Notes: generated by a model not told the origin, from the sequence alone. 64,000 nucleotides of DNA from Pseudomonas anguilliseptica (GCF_021375795.1 NZ_JAEIOI010000001.1:930001-994000); one strand, 5' to 3'. Shown: positions 30,541 through 39,817, counted from the first letter of the stretch. Program-made: numbers and translations.

Positions 30541-31344
30541 TTAATGCAGTGCCGGGCTGGCGCTGAGTTGGCGCAGGCGCTGGCTGAGGTGCAGGCGCTG
30601 TGCCGGGTCATCACAGAGCAGCAGGGCACGTTCAAGGTCGAAGCGCTCGCCCTGTGGGCAGTCGAGCAACTGGTAGATGTCGGCACGGGCTAGGTGATCT
30701 AGCAGGCTTGGCGGGCCGAGCAGCAGTACGCGCTCGGCATCCAGCAGCGCTGCCATGGGATCGTCGGCCAGTTGATGCAGGTAGCGCAGGTTGCGTGACA
30801 GGCGCTGCAACATGCTCGGCGCATCGCAGGGCAACAGGTGGCTGGCCCTCAGCTCGGCGTCGGCACCCTGTTGGCGTTGCAGCAACTCGCGGCATTCGCG
30901 GGTATACAAGCGCCGGCCGCTGCACGGGTCCAGCAAGTGATCGGCGCCGGGAACCCGCAGCAGAAAATGCCCGGGGAAATTGACGCCTTGCAGGGGAATT
31001 GCCAGGCGCCGGGCCAGTTCCAGGGCGAGCAGGGCCAGCATCAACGGTTGACCGCGGCGCCGTCGCAGCACGCAGTTGAGCAGTGCGGCCTGCGGGCGCA
31101 GCGGGTGTTCATCGTCTTCATGAAAGTCCAACTCACTGAGCCGGCGCAGCAGTGGTTGTGCCAGCTCCTGGGCAGGCAGGTTGGGCAGCCCTTGGCTGAC
31201 CTGCTGTTGCAGGCTGTCGAGTTGGCGCAACACCTGCTCCGGCTGCAGTTGAGGCTGATGTTCCACAGCAATCCACACGGCCGCCTCGAACAGCGCGGGC
31301 GGTTGTTGCTCCAGGCAGGCAAGGCAGGCAGCGCGTGGGGTCAT
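30541..31344 (-). CDS. SirB1 / transglutaminase-like family protein
   Basis: The protein has 267 aa. The core has the SirB1-family pattern: LNCVLRRRRGQPLMLALLALELARRL, then GVNFPGHFLLRV and LDPCSGRRLYTRECRELLQ. The usual transglutaminase Cys is not in a standard position, so catalysis is doubtful. The C-terminus (about 190-267) is TPR-like, with LADDPMAALLDAERVLLL. In many gammaproteobacteria the gene sits beside prmC and prfA; here it is alone between the LuxR regulator and leucine dehydrogenase. Confidence 0.85.
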   Translation of the reverse strand: MTPRAACLACLEQQPPALFEAAVWIAVEHQPQLQPEQVLRQLDSLQQQVSQGLPNLPAQELAQPLLRRLSELDFHEDDEHPLRPQAALLNCVLRRRRGQPLMLALLALELARRLAIPLQGVNFPGHFLLRVPGADHLLDPCSGRRLYTRECRELLQRQQGADAELRASHLLPCDAPSMLQRLSRNLRYLHQLADDPMAALLDAERVLLLGPPSLLDHLARADIYQLLDCPQGERFDLERALLLCDDPAQRLHLSQRLRQLSASPALH

Positions 31345-31492
31345 GGGTCTGCTCCGGGTTGTTTAGGTTTTGTAGCCAAGCGCAGCGTCTGCGTCCAGTG
31401 CCTTGTGCGGGCAACTGTGCAACTGACCATCGGGCGCTTGCCATCGGGGCGACTGCCTATACTGATGGGCAAATCAGTACGGGAGCCACAGC

Positions 31493-32512
31493 ATGTTCGC
31501 CATGATGGAAACCGCCCGGCTGGAGTCGCTGCACTTCGCCGAGGATCCGCTGACCGGTCTCAAGGCGATTATCGCCATCCACAACACCCGCCTCGGCCCG
31601 GCGCTGGGCGGTTGCCGTTACCTGAGCTATGCCGACGAGGCGAGTGCCATCGAGGATGCTCTGCGTCTGGCCAAAGGCATGAGCTACAAGGCTGCATTGG
31701 CGGGCCTGCGCCAGGGCGGCGGCAAGGCGGTGATCATCCGTCCCGCGCATGTCGATAATCGCGCTGCCGTGTTCGAAGCCTTCGGCCGCTTTATCGAAAC
31801 CCTCAACGGCCACTACATCACCGCGATGGACAGCGGCACGTCCAGCGCCGACATGGACTGCATCGCCCAGCACACCCAGCATGTCACCAGTACCACGGCT
31901 GAGGGCGACCCATCACCGCACACCGCCATGGGGGTGTTTACCGGGATTCGTGCCACCGCTCTGGCGCGTCTTGGCAGTGACAACCTGGAAGGCTTGCGGG
32001 TGGCGATTCAGGGTTTGGGCAATGTCGGTTATGCGCTGGCCGAGCAGTTGCATGCAGTCGGTGCCGAATTGCTGGTCAGTGACCTGGACTCTGTTCGGGT
32101 GCAGCGGGCGGTCGAGCAACTGGGCGCACGGCCGGTGGCCAGTGACGCCTTACTCGCCACGCCCTGCGACATCCTCGCGCCTTGCGGCCTGGGCGGGGTG
32201 TTGAATGCCAGCAGCGTCGCGCAGTTGCGCTGCTCGGCGGTGGCGGGGGCGGCGAATAACCAGCTGGCCAGCGCCGATATTTCCGACAGCCTGCAGGCGC
32301 GGGGAATTCTTTACGCGCCGGATTATGTGATCAACGCCGGTGGTCTGATCTACGTGGCCTTGAAGCATCAGGGAGAAAGCCTGATGGCAATCACCGCGCA
32401 CCTGACGCAGATCAGCCGGCGCCTGACCGAGATTTTCGGCCATGCCCAGGCCGACAAGCGCTCACCGGCACGGGTTGCCGATGCCATTGCCGAGCGTTTG
32501 TTATATGGCTGA
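31493..32512 (+). CDS. ldh: Leucine dehydrogenase (Glu/Leu/Phe/Val dehydrogenase family)
   Basis: The enzyme oxidatively deaminates branched-chain L-amino acids with NAD+. The protein has 339 aa; I keep the first ATG (31493) because GGGAG precedes it. The catalytic lysines are K66 (GMSYKAALAGL) and K78 (GGGKAVI), and the dinucleotide loop is GLGNVG at 173-178. The substrate pocket motif GGCRYLSY at 39-46 is typical of the leucine rather than the glutamate subgroup. It has its own short upstream region, and a bidirectional terminator follows beyond a REP element. Confidence 0.92.
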   Translation: MFAMMETARLESLHFAEDPLTGLKAIIAIHNTRLGPALGGCRYLSYADEASAIEDALRLAKGMSYKAALAGLRQGGGKAVIIRPAHVDNRAAVFEAFGRFIETLNGHYITAMDSGTSSADMDCIAQHTQHVTSTTAEGDPSPHTAMGVFTGIRATALARLGSDNLEGLRVAIQGLGNVGYALAEQLHAVGAELLVSDLDSVRVQRAVEQLGARPVASDALLATPCDILAPCGLGGVLNASSVAQLRCSAVAGAANNQLASADISDSLQARGILYAPDYVINAGGLIYVALKHQGESLMAITAHLTQISRRLTEIFGHAQADKRSPARVADAIAERLLYG

Positions 32513-32528
32513 ACAAGCGCACCACCGT

Positions 32529-32599
32529 GTGGGAGGGGCTTTAGCCGCGAGCCTGCGATTAAAACCAGCGATTAAAACTCGCCGCTAAAGCGCCTCCAC
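32529..32599. repeat. Degenerate REP pair (GGGAGGGGCTTTAGCC family)
   Basis: The left arm (32529-32550) carries the intact core GTGGGAGGGGCTTTAGCCGC. The right arm (32580-32599) is a degraded complement with several changes. Other copies occur at 42593, 44901 and 54919. Confidence 0.8.
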
Positions 32600-32626
32600 G
32601 GCGCAGTTGATAGTGGCCAGAAACAC

Positions 32627-32653
32627 AAAACCCCAGTCACTGACTGGGGTTTT
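32627..32653. terminator. Bidirectional terminator between ldh and yebG
   Basis: The repeat AAAACCCCAGTCA (32627-32639) and its complement (32641-32653) form a stem with A and T runs at the two ends. Both flanking genes point toward it. Confidence 0.88.
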
Positions 32654-32670
32654 GTTTATCACCGCTCGGG

Positions 32671-32931
32671 CTACTCGGCGGCAGGCTCGCTCAGCTCGCT
32701 CAAGGCATCGGGCTGGTTCTTGAACGCCTTGGCGAAGATCTCACGGTTCTTCGCCATGTAGATGCCCAGTTCTTCACCCTGGGCCTCATTCAACGATGGC
32801 ACGGCTTTCTGCAGCACCTCGGTGAGCAGCTCGGCCAGTTCGAGCATTTTGTCATGACGATCGGCTTCGGCTTTATCCATGAACAAACGCTCCAAATCCC
32901 GGCTGCTGCGGTACACCACTTCGACGGCCAT
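32671..32931 (-). CDS. yebG: YebG family DNA-damage-inducible protein
   Basis: The protein has 86 aa and starts MAVEVVYRSSRDLERLFMDK, the YebG signature, with a mostly helical continuation (KMLELAELLTEVLQKAV). YebG is a small SOS protein of unknown biochemical function in E. coli. A consensus LexA box lies about 40 bases upstream at 32972-32987, so SOS control is conserved here. Confidence 0.93.
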   Translation of the reverse strand: MAVEVVYRSSRDLERLFMDKAEADRHDKMLELAELLTEVLQKAVPSLNEAQGEELGIYMAKNREIFAKAFKNQPDALSELSEPAAE

Positions 32932-32971
32932 TCATCACCTCTACGCCTTCACGCTGGTAGGTTGCAATTAA

Positions 32972-32987
32972 CTGTGTATTTGTACAG
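32972..32987 (-). promoter_or_regulatory. LexA box upstream of yebG
   Basis: CTGTGTATTTGTACAG has the CTGT-N8-ACAG pattern of the gammaproteobacterial LexA operator. It overlaps the expected promoter of yebG. Confidence 0.85.
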
Positions 32988-33078
32988 TGCGTGCGAGCAT
33001 AAAGAACTCGCCAGCATTTGGCCAGCAGCAATTGCCATGCCGGTTAACAACATAGCTGATTGTGGACGTCACAGCCGT

Positions 33079-34077
33079 TCAGCGGTCGTTGCGCAGTGGG
33101 CCGAATTCGGCCGGTACCCAGGCGTAACCGGCACCTTCTTTACGCACATGGCCCAACCCTGGGAAGGGCATGTGTGCGCCTGCTACCCAGAGCTTGTCGC
33201 GGCTGGCATCGGCGAAGATCTGCTGGCGCGTGGCTTTTGCCTGAGTGCTGTCGATGTCGAATTCGATCACCACTTCCGGTTTAGCGAATTGCACGGCGTG
33301 GCTGTGCACAATATCGCCCCAGACCAGCAGACTCTGGTTCTGTGAGGTGAACAGGTAGGAGCTGTGACCCGGTGTGTGGCCGTTGCTCGGCACCAGGCTG
33401 ACGCCCGGGATAAGTGCGCTGTCCGGGGCGTACAGTTTGAGACGCTGCTGAGCGTCGTAGGGTGCTACGGACTGCTTGGCCATCTGGAACATGCCGCGCA
33501 TGGGCTCCGGCGCGTTGGCGGCTGCTGCATCACTGAGCCAGAAATCCGCTTCTGCCTGAGGCACATAAACACTGGCATTTGGGTAGGCCACTGCACCGTC
33601 ACTGTTGAGCAGCCCGCAGGCATGATCGGGGTGCAGGTGGGTGAGCAGCACGGTATCCACTTGCTCTGGGGTGTAACCAGAGGCTTTAAGGTTGTTCTGC
33701 ACCACGCCCAGGGTTGGCCCGAAGCATTGTGCGGCCCCGGTGTCGACCAGCACCAGGTGGCTGCCTGTATTGATCAAGTAAGCGTTGACGGCGGTTTGCA
33801 CGCCCTTGCTGGCGTCAACGAACATGCGCGCCAGCAGGCTCTGGATATCCTCGGCGCTGGCGCCGGTGAGGATCTTGCTGTCGAGGTCGACATAACCGTC
33901 ATACAGCGCGGTCACCTCGAAATCGCCCAAGGCCATACGATAGAAACCCGCAACCTGCTCCTGTTGCTTGGCCACCGGTGTTGCGTTGGCCATCAGGGGC
34001 AAGGTGCAGCCCAGAACCAGGGTTTGTGCTGCAAATAGGGCGCTAAACAGCCGGGTGCGGGTAGATGAGCTTGGCAT
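33079..34077 (-). CDS. Secreted MBL-fold metallo-hydrolase
   Basis: The protein has 332 aa. A signal peptide (to about residue 32, LMANA-TP) suggests a periplasmic location; an LVLGC at 20-24 could also act as a lipobox. The metal-binding motif THLHPDH lies at 146-152 and SNGHTPGH supplies another His. A late GAHMPFPGLGHV segment closes the site. The layout fits the glyoxalase/lactonase-like branch of the metallo-beta-lactamase fold (quorum-quenching lactonases are one possibility), not a classical beta-lactamase. Substrate unknown. The 143-base divergent gap to the GGDEF gene contains direct repeats. Confidence 0.9.
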   Translation of the reverse strand: MPSSSTRTRLFSALFAAQTLVLGCTLPLMANATPVAKQQEQVAGFYRMALGDFEVTALYDGYVDLDSKILTGASAEDIQSLLARMFVDASKGVQTAVNAYLINTGSHLVLVDTGAAQCFGPTLGVVQNNLKASGYTPEQVDTVLLTHLHPDHACGLLNSDGAVAYPNASVYVPQAEADFWLSDAAAANAPEPMRGMFQMAKQSVAPYDAQQRLKLYAPDSALIPGVSLVPSNGHTPGHSSYLFTSQNQSLLVWGDIVHSHAVQFAKPEVVIEFDIDSTQAKATRQQIFADASRDKLWVAGAHMPFPGLGHVRKEGAGYAWVPAEFGPLRNDR

Positions 34078-34100
34078 GCTTGTGTCCTCATAGGTTATAA

Positions 34101-34141
34101 GCTTGTACTTAACTTATACAGCGATGGTGAAATGCTTGTAC
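34101..34141. repeat. Direct repeat of GCTTGTAC upstream of the MBL gene
   Basis: GCTTGTAC occurs at 34101-34108 and at 34134-34141, 33 bases apart (about three helical turns). TATAAG and CTTATA flank the first copy as an inverted pair. This may be an operator for the MBL or the GGDEF gene. Confidence 0.35.
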
Positions 34142-34220
34142 ATTGGCGCTAGGAGCTATCGCGGGTCGCCGTGACTGAACTCTAGTATCCGGCCGCCATC
34201 GGCTCTCTGCGAGGTGCACC

Positions 34221-35402
34221 ATGTTGCTGTCTGCCGGTCGAGTCGAGCGCAAACTGCTGGCCTTGCTGGCCATCGCCTACCTCAGTCTGTTTGTCATTGC
34301 TGGTGCCATCTGGGGCAGCCGTGCCTACCTGCTCGACGGTCAGCGTGTTGAGGTGCTGCACACTTCGCTGTACCAGCTCAGCGAAACCCTGTCCTTGCTC
34401 AAGGATGCCGAAACAGGCCAGCGCGGCTTTCTGCTGACGGGCGAGGATTCATTTCTACAACCCTACAATGTGGCGGTGCAGCATCTGCACAGCCAGTTCC
34501 AGGCGTTGCGCTCAATACCCTTGATGGCGATGTACGCCGACGACATCGCGCAGATCGAGCAGCTCACCGAGCTGAAAATGACCGAGTTGAGCGAAACCAT
34601 CGCACTGCGTCGTTTGGCTGGCGATGAGGCTGCCCGCCAGCGGGTGATGGACAACCAGGGCCGGCACTACATGGATGAGCTGCGTCAGCGCATTCACATC
34701 CTGGAACGCCGCGTCAGCGATGAGCTTGACGCGCTGAATGAGGGCACCGATGCGCGTGCGCAAGTCGCCATCTGGGGCGGCAGTGCGGTGGCGTTACTGA
34801 TGCTGGTGCTACTCGGTATGACCTACCGCGACCTGCGCCGCGACCTGCGTGAGCGTGAGGACCTGCTCAAGCGCCTGGCGTTCGAATCGCAGCATGATGC
34901 TCTGACGCAGCTGCCGAATCGCCGTGCCTTCAACGACAGCCTCGATCAGGCCCTTGCCTTGGCCCGACGTGCCGAACGGCCACTGGCACTGATCTACCTG
35001 GATCTCGATGGCTTTAAACCCGTCAACGATGAACACGGTCACGCCACTGGCGACCGAGTGCTCAAGGCCATTGCTCTGCGCTGGCGGGCGCTGCTGCGCG
35101 AGGGTGAGGTGCTGGCGCGGTTGGGCGGTGATGAATTTGCCGTGGTGGCCGAGGGTGACTCAGCGTCCATCGAGTGCCTGGCTGCCCGCATGATCACCGC
35201 ACTGGACGGCCCGCTGCTGGCTGAGTTACCGCATGTGCGGGTGGGCGTAAGCATCGGTATGGCGCAGTTTCCCCAGCATGGTGAAGACCGGCGTCGCCTG
35301 GTGGCGTCGGCTGACACCGCCATGTACCGGGCCAAGGACGCCGGTAAACACTGCTTCGCCTGGCCTGAGTCAACCACAGCGGTTCCTGCTGCGGCGCTCT
35401 GA
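34221..35402 (+). CDS. CHASE3-GGDEF diguanylate cyclase
   Basis: The protein has 393 aa. An N-terminal TM helix (about 12-31) precedes a CHASE3-type helical sensor with the LKDAETGQRGFLLTGEDSFLQPY motif (about 61-83). A second TM lies at about 181-200, followed by a GGDEF domain with the catalytic GGDEF at 302-306 intact, so c-di-GMP synthesis is expected. The product-inhibition I-site reads REGE instead of the RxxD consensus, so feedback inhibition may be weak. No partner gene is obvious. Confidence 0.92.
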   Translation: MLLSAGRVERKLLALLAIAYLSLFVIAGAIWGSRAYLLDGQRVEVLHTSLYQLSETLSLLKDAETGQRGFLLTGEDSFLQPYNVAVQHLHSQFQALRSIPLMAMYADDIAQIEQLTELKMTELSETIALRRLAGDEAARQRVMDNQGRHYMDELRQRIHILERRVSDELDALNEGTDARAQVAIWGGSAVALLMLVLLGMTYRDLRRDLREREDLLKRLAFESQHDALTQLPNRRAFNDSLDQALALARRAERPLALIYLDLDGFKPVNDEHGHATGDRVLKAIALRWRALLREGEVLARLGGDEFAVVAEGDSASIECLAARMITALDGPLLAELPHVRVGVSIGMAQFPQHGEDRRRLVASADTAMYRAKDAGKHCFAWPESTTAVPAAAL

Positions 35403-35524
35403 CGCGCCCCGGGGCGTGTCCTGCGGCGTACAGCGATCATCTCCTGATGGCTGGTCTTGTTCCTGCATGGTGCAGGCACTTTACGCTGATGGAGCGGACC
35501 GGCGATGTGGGGAGTGCAAGAATC

Positions 35525-36028
35525 GTGAAGGACAATCTGGCTGAACGCGCCCGTGAGCGCATGCATGGTCTGGCGGAGTCGCTGGGCAATCTGTTGATGG
35601 AGGCATTCCACTACCTGGCGCTGTTTGCCATCGGCGCGATCACGGCCTGGGCGGCGGTGATGGCCTTTCTCGGTATGCTGGAAAAGGGTCATATCACGGT
35701 CGATGACATCCTGCTGCTGTTCATTTATCTGGAATTGGCGGCAATGGTCGGGATCTATTTCAAGACCAACCATATGCCGATCCGCTTCATGATCTATGTA
35801 GCGATCACTGCGTTGACCCGGTTGATGATTTCCGACATCTCACACAACCACAAACCCGACATGGGCGTGGTTATGATCTCCGGCGCAATTCTGCTGCTGG
35901 CGCTGGCGATTTTTGTGGTGCGTTACGCCTCGTCGCGCTTTCCGGCGGTGCAGGCTGGCGGGACGCGGAAAAAGACTAATCCGGCGGATGAAGCGGCAGA
36001 ACGTGATGATGCGCAGAGTGATGACTAA
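35525..36028 (+). CDS. psiE: PsiE family membrane protein
   Basis: The protein has 167 aa if read from the GTG at 35525, which has GGGGAG upstream; an ATG at 35489 in the same frame is the alternative. Four membrane helices carry the PsiE signature, including LFIYLELAAMVGIYFKTNHMPIRF and ITALTRLMISDI. A charged C-terminal tail follows. E. coli psiE is induced by phosphate starvation, and the function is unknown. I see no Pho box here. The gene may share a transcript with the GGDEF gene upstream. Confidence 0.82.
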   Translation: MKDNLAERARERMHGLAESLGNLLMEAFHYLALFAIGAITAWAAVMAFLGMLEKGHITVDDILLLFIYLELAAMVGIYFKTNHMPIRFMIYVAITALTRLMISDISHNHKPDMGVVMISGAILLLALAIFVVRYASSRFPAVQAGGTRKKTNPADEAAERDDAQSDD

Positions 36029-36041
36029 GGCGTAGGGCCGG

Positions 36042-38678
36042 TCAGTCACTCAGCGGCGCAAACAGCGCCTGAAGGTCGTCTTCGCTAAGTTGTAGCTGGC
36101 TCTGGCTGCCGCCTTCCAGCACGCCACGGGCCAGGCTGGCCTTGGCCTGTTGCAGTTGCTGGATTTTCTCTTCCACGCTGCCACGGGCGATCAGTTTGTA
36201 GACGAACACCGGCTTGTCCTGGCCGATACGGTAGGCGCGGTCGCTGGCCTGGGCTTCGGCGGCCGGGTTCCACCAGGGGTCGAAGTGGATCACCGTATCG
36301 GCGGCAGTCAGGTTAAGCCCCGCGCCGCCGGCTTTCAGGCTGATCAGAAAGATCGGCAATTCGCCGGCCTGGAACTGCTGCACCGGGGTGCGGCGGTCCT
36401 GGGTGCTGCCGGTGAGCTTGGCGTAGGGAATATTGCGCGTCTTCAATTCGGCTTCGATCAGCGCCAGCATCGAGGTGAACTGTGAGAACAGCAGCACCCG
36501 CCGGCCTTCGGCGAACAACTCCTCGAGCATGTCCAACAATCCGCTGAGCTTGCCGGAGTCGGCGCTGGTCAGGCTGTTGTCGCCGTCATCACCGAGCAGG
36601 CGCAAGTCGCAGCAGGCCTGGCGCAGGCGCAGCAGCGCTTCGAGAATCACGATCTGGCTGCGTGCCAGACCCTGGCGGGCGATTTCCGCGCGGACTTTCT
36701 GGTCCATGGCCAGGCGCAGGGTTTCGTAGCGGTCGCGCTGCGCTGCGCTGAGCTCGACCCAGTGGGTGATTTCGGTTTTCGGCGGCAGCTCGCTGGCCAC
36801 TTGCTCCTTGGTGCGGCGCAGAACGAAAGGCTTGATCCGTCCGGTGAGGTGGGCCAGGCGCTGCTCGTTGGCGTTTTTTTCGATGGGCGTGCGGTAGTCG
36901 CGGGTAAAGCTTTTGCTGTCGCCCAGCCAGCCCGGCATGAGGAAATTGAACAGTGACCACAACTCGCCCAGGTGATTCTCCAGCGGCGTGCCGGTCAGGC
37001 ACAGGCGTTGCCCGGCCTGCAGTTGCCCGGCGGCGACGGCCGCCTTGCTGCGCGGGTTCTTGATGTTCTGTGCTTCATCCAGAATCAGCAGGCGATAGCG
37101 GTAGGCACTCAGGGCCTTGAGGTCGCGCGGCAGCAGGGCATAGGTGGTAAGGATGATCTGGTGCTGGTCGATCAACTTGAACAGCGCCCGACGTTTCGGC
37201 CCGTGCAGGGCCAGCACCTTGAGTTGCGGGGTGAAGCGCGCAGCTTCGTCCTGCCAGTTGGGGATCAGGCTGGTGGGCATGACGATCAGCGCCGGCTGAG
37301 TCAGGCGTCCGGCGTTGAGCTCGCAGAGGATATGGCCGAGGGTCTGCAAGGTTTTGCCCAGGCCCATGTCATCGGCCAGCAGGCCGCCAATGTCCAGCTC
37401 GGCCAGCCCCTGCATCCAGGCCAGACCCTGCAGTTGGTAGGGGCGCAGCTCTGCGTGCAGCCCCGCTGGCGCTTGCAGGGTAGCGTTGTCCAGCTGCTGC
37501 AGACGTTGGGCAAACTCACGCAGCTGACCGCCACCTTGCCAGCTGATGGCTGGACCTTCTTGCAGATGATTGAGGCGGGATGCATCCAGGCGCGACAGGC
37601 GCAGGCGCTGGCTGGATTCGCCCGGCTCGCGCACAAACAGCTCGCCCAGGGTGGCCAGCAACGGCTTCAGCCGCGCCAGCGGTAATGCTGCGCGTTTGTG
37701 GTTGTGCGGCAGGCTGACCAGGATCACCTCGTCATCGTCGCGTTTACTCAGGGCTTCGCCGTTGAGCAGCCAGGGCTTCTGGCGGATTGCTTGCAGCAGA
37801 ATTGGCAGCAGGCTGATGCGTTGCCCCTCGACCTCGATGCCCAGCTCCAGGTCGAACCAGGTTTGCTCGGGGTCTTCTTCGACCTCGGCATACCAGTCAT
37901 CGACCTGCGCCAGGTTGTACTGAAAGTCCGGCTGCATGCGAATCTGCCAGCCTTCCTCTCGCAGCTGCGGCAGCTGCTCGCGGATAAACACTAGCCAGGC
38001 GGCCTCGTTGGGCTGCTCGTACGCTTCGCCGGCGCTTTCCGGCAGCGCTTCGCTCTGCCGCAGGGCCACTTGCAGGCCGGTTTGCTCCAGGCGCTTGCGC
38101 AGCTGGGTTTCACTGCTGAGGTTACGCACGATGCGCAGGCTGAGGCCGGGGCCCTGCTTGATCAGCAGATCCTTGCCCTGTTTGCCGGAGGCCAGGTGGC
38201 CTTGGTAGTCGAAGGCCAGGGCGGCGCGGTGCTGGGTCTGTTCCTGCATGCGGCCCTTGCGCGCATCGAAGTGCACCCGCACCAGGCTGCCGAGGCTCAG
38301 CACCGGCGCCGGTTGCAGATTCTCCAGGCATTCTTCTCGCACCTGCGGGTTGCTGACGATCAGCGGCGACAGATCGACGCCCTGTTCCTGCTGCTGTTGC
38401 AGGGTGAGCAGGGCGCTGGCCACGTGTTTGCAGTTGAAGCCCACCGGGCAGCTGCAATGGCCGGTCACGCCCCAGCCCTGGCCGTAATGATGCAGGGTGA
38501 TGCGCTGCTGGTAGGTTTGGCTGCCCGAGCCACGGCAGCTGGCCAGCAGGGTGTTGTCCTTGAGGCTGAGCAGGCGGCTGCGGCCTTGGGCGGCATAGCC
38601 CTGACCGCGTTGCAGATCGCCCGCGCCGAATTCCGCACGCCAGTCTTCCTGGCGCAGATGCAGGATATCGAGGGCCAT
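36042..38678 (-). CDS. SWIM zinc-finger SNF2-family helicase-like ATPase
   Basis: The protein has 878 aa from the ATG at 38678. The SWIM motif CSCPVGFNCKH (C75, C77, C83, H85) lies near the N-terminus and probably binds DNA or protein. The SNF2 core has Walker A DDMGLGKT (K442), DEAQ at 534-537, and LCLTGTPLENHLGELWSLFNFL. The C-terminal lobe has SLKAGGAGLNLTAADTVIH and QASDRAYRIGQDKPV. This is a complete RapA/HepA-like translocase. Bacterial members remodel nucleoprotein complexes; the target is unknown. It ends just after the psiE stop, converging with it. Confidence 0.93.
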   Translation of the reverse strand: MALDILHLRQEDWRAEFGAGDLQRGQGYAAQGRSRLLSLKDNTLLASCRGSGSQTYQQRITLHHYGQGWGVTGHCSCPVGFNCKHVASALLTLQQQQEQGVDLSPLIVSNPQVREECLENLQPAPVLSLGSLVRVHFDARKGRMQEQTQHRAALAFDYQGHLASGKQGKDLLIKQGPGLSLRIVRNLSSETQLRKRLEQTGLQVALRQSEALPESAGEAYEQPNEAAWLVFIREQLPQLREEGWQIRMQPDFQYNLAQVDDWYAEVEEDPEQTWFDLELGIEVEGQRISLLPILLQAIRQKPWLLNGEALSKRDDDEVILVSLPHNHKRAALPLARLKPLLATLGELFVREPGESSQRLRLSRLDASRLNHLQEGPAISWQGGGQLREFAQRLQQLDNATLQAPAGLHAELRPYQLQGLAWMQGLAELDIGGLLADDMGLGKTLQTLGHILCELNAGRLTQPALIVMPTSLIPNWQDEAARFTPQLKVLALHGPKRRALFKLIDQHQIILTTYALLPRDLKALSAYRYRLLILDEAQNIKNPRSKAAVAAGQLQAGQRLCLTGTPLENHLGELWSLFNFLMPGWLGDSKSFTRDYRTPIEKNANEQRLAHLTGRIKPFVLRRTKEQVASELPPKTEITHWVELSAAQRDRYETLRLAMDQKVRAEIARQGLARSQIVILEALLRLRQACCDLRLLGDDGDNSLTSADSGKLSGLLDMLEELFAEGRRVLLFSQFTSMLALIEAELKTRNIPYAKLTGSTQDRRTPVQQFQAGELPIFLISLKAGGAGLNLTAADTVIHFDPWWNPAAEAQASDRAYRIGQDKPVFVYKLIARGSVEEKIQQLQQAKASLARGVLEGGSQSQLQLSEDDLQALFAPLSD

Positions 38679-38852
38679 TAGCGGCACCGGGCAGGCGTGT
38701 GAGTGAGTCGTGACATGAGCAGCTTTCTCGAAGGCAGCCGATGATTCTTGCACAGCCTGCGCGGGATTAGCAGGCTGTTTTCAGCTGCTGAGTGCGCAAG
38801 TGGCAGGGCCTGATAGGCAGGTATGCGGCAGATTGATGCGGCTGGCGTGGGA

Positions 38853-39731
38853 TCAGGGCTGTTGCAGGGCGGCGCGGAACTGTCCCGGCGTGGCGCTAAA
38901 GGCCTGGCGGAAGCGGTTATTGAAGTGGCTGGCACTGGCAAAGCCACAGGCCAGCGCCACCTCGGCCAGAGGTTGGGCCGTGTGTTGCAGCAGGTGCTGG
39001 GCTTGGCGCAGGCGCTGAGCCAGCACATAGCGGTGTGGTGGCAGGCCGAAGCTGAGCTGGAACATCCGCGCGAAATGGTATTCGGAGAGCGCACACAACC
39101 CGGCTAACTGGCCCAGGCTGAGCGCCTCACTGAGGTTGGCCTGGATAAACTCGCGCACCAGTCGTCGTTGGCTGGGCGCCAGGCCGCCGGTCAGGCGCAG
39201 CCCCTCGCGGCGGCCAACCTGGGACAGCAGGGCGTGGTTGATCAGGCCATGGGCCAGGCTGCTACTGAGCAGGCGTTCGGCGGGTTCCTGCCAGTCCAGC
39301 TGGCTGAGCTGACGAAAGCGCTGGGCCTGCTGCGGGTCATCGAGAAAGGTGCCTTCACGCAGTTCCAGTTCCCGTGGTTCACGGTCCAGCAGATTGACGG
39401 CCGCCAGGGCGAATTGCTCCTGGCTGATGTACAGGTGGGCCAGCTGGATTTCACCGTTGATCACCCACTCCGACTGATGCCCGGCCGGCAGGATGCACAG
39501 CTTGTCCGGCGCGCCTTTGCTGTGCGGGCTCTCGCGGCGGAAGGTGCCGGTGCCGCCGGCCAGGTAGCAGGACAGGGTGTGGTGGCTGGGAGCCTGGTAG
39601 TCGCGGGCATCATGGCGGTTGCTCCATACAGCAGCCGCCAGCCCGTCACCCAACTCGGCGCTGCGATGCAGGCGGGTATTGGGCGAGCTGTGCATGCTCT
39701 GGAAAACCTGTAGGTGCTCAAGTTGCGACAT
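38853..39731 (-). CDS. AraC family transcriptional regulator
   Basis: The protein has 292 aa from the ATG at 39731, chosen for its GGAGG site. The N-terminal part (about 1-185) is a cupin-like effector domain (DYQAPSHHTLSCYLAGGTGTF). The C-terminal AraC domain has two HTHs: LSLGQLAGLCALSEYHFARMF and QPLAEVALACGFASASHFNNRFRQAF. The neighbouring solute-binding protein gene lies upstream on the same strand with an 86-base gap, so it may be a target, but this is only context. Effector unknown. Confidence 0.9.
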   Translation of the reverse strand: MSQLEHLQVFQSMHSSPNTRLHRSAELGDGLAAAVWSNRHDARDYQAPSHHTLSCYLAGGTGTFRRESPHSKGAPDKLCILPAGHQSEWVINGEIQLAHLYISQEQFALAAVNLLDREPRELELREGTFLDDPQQAQRFRQLSQLDWQEPAERLLSSSLAHGLINHALLSQVGRREGLRLTGGLAPSQRRLVREFIQANLSEALSLGQLAGLCALSEYHFARMFQLSFGLPPHRYVLAQRLRQAQHLLQHTAQPLAEVALACGFASASHFNNRFRQAFSATPGQFRAALQQP

Positions 39732-39817
39732 AAATCCTCCGTCGCCCCATGCTACGCCCAGCATGCCGGCGTGCCAGCCCCCATCGGCAGAAAACCGCAA
39801 GATTATGCAAGGCGCGG

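Noticed and set aside
36042-38678. Defence island around the SWIM-SNF2 ATPase
   Set aside because: Neighbours are psiE and an AraC regulator; no nuclease, methylase, integrase or composition shift is present.
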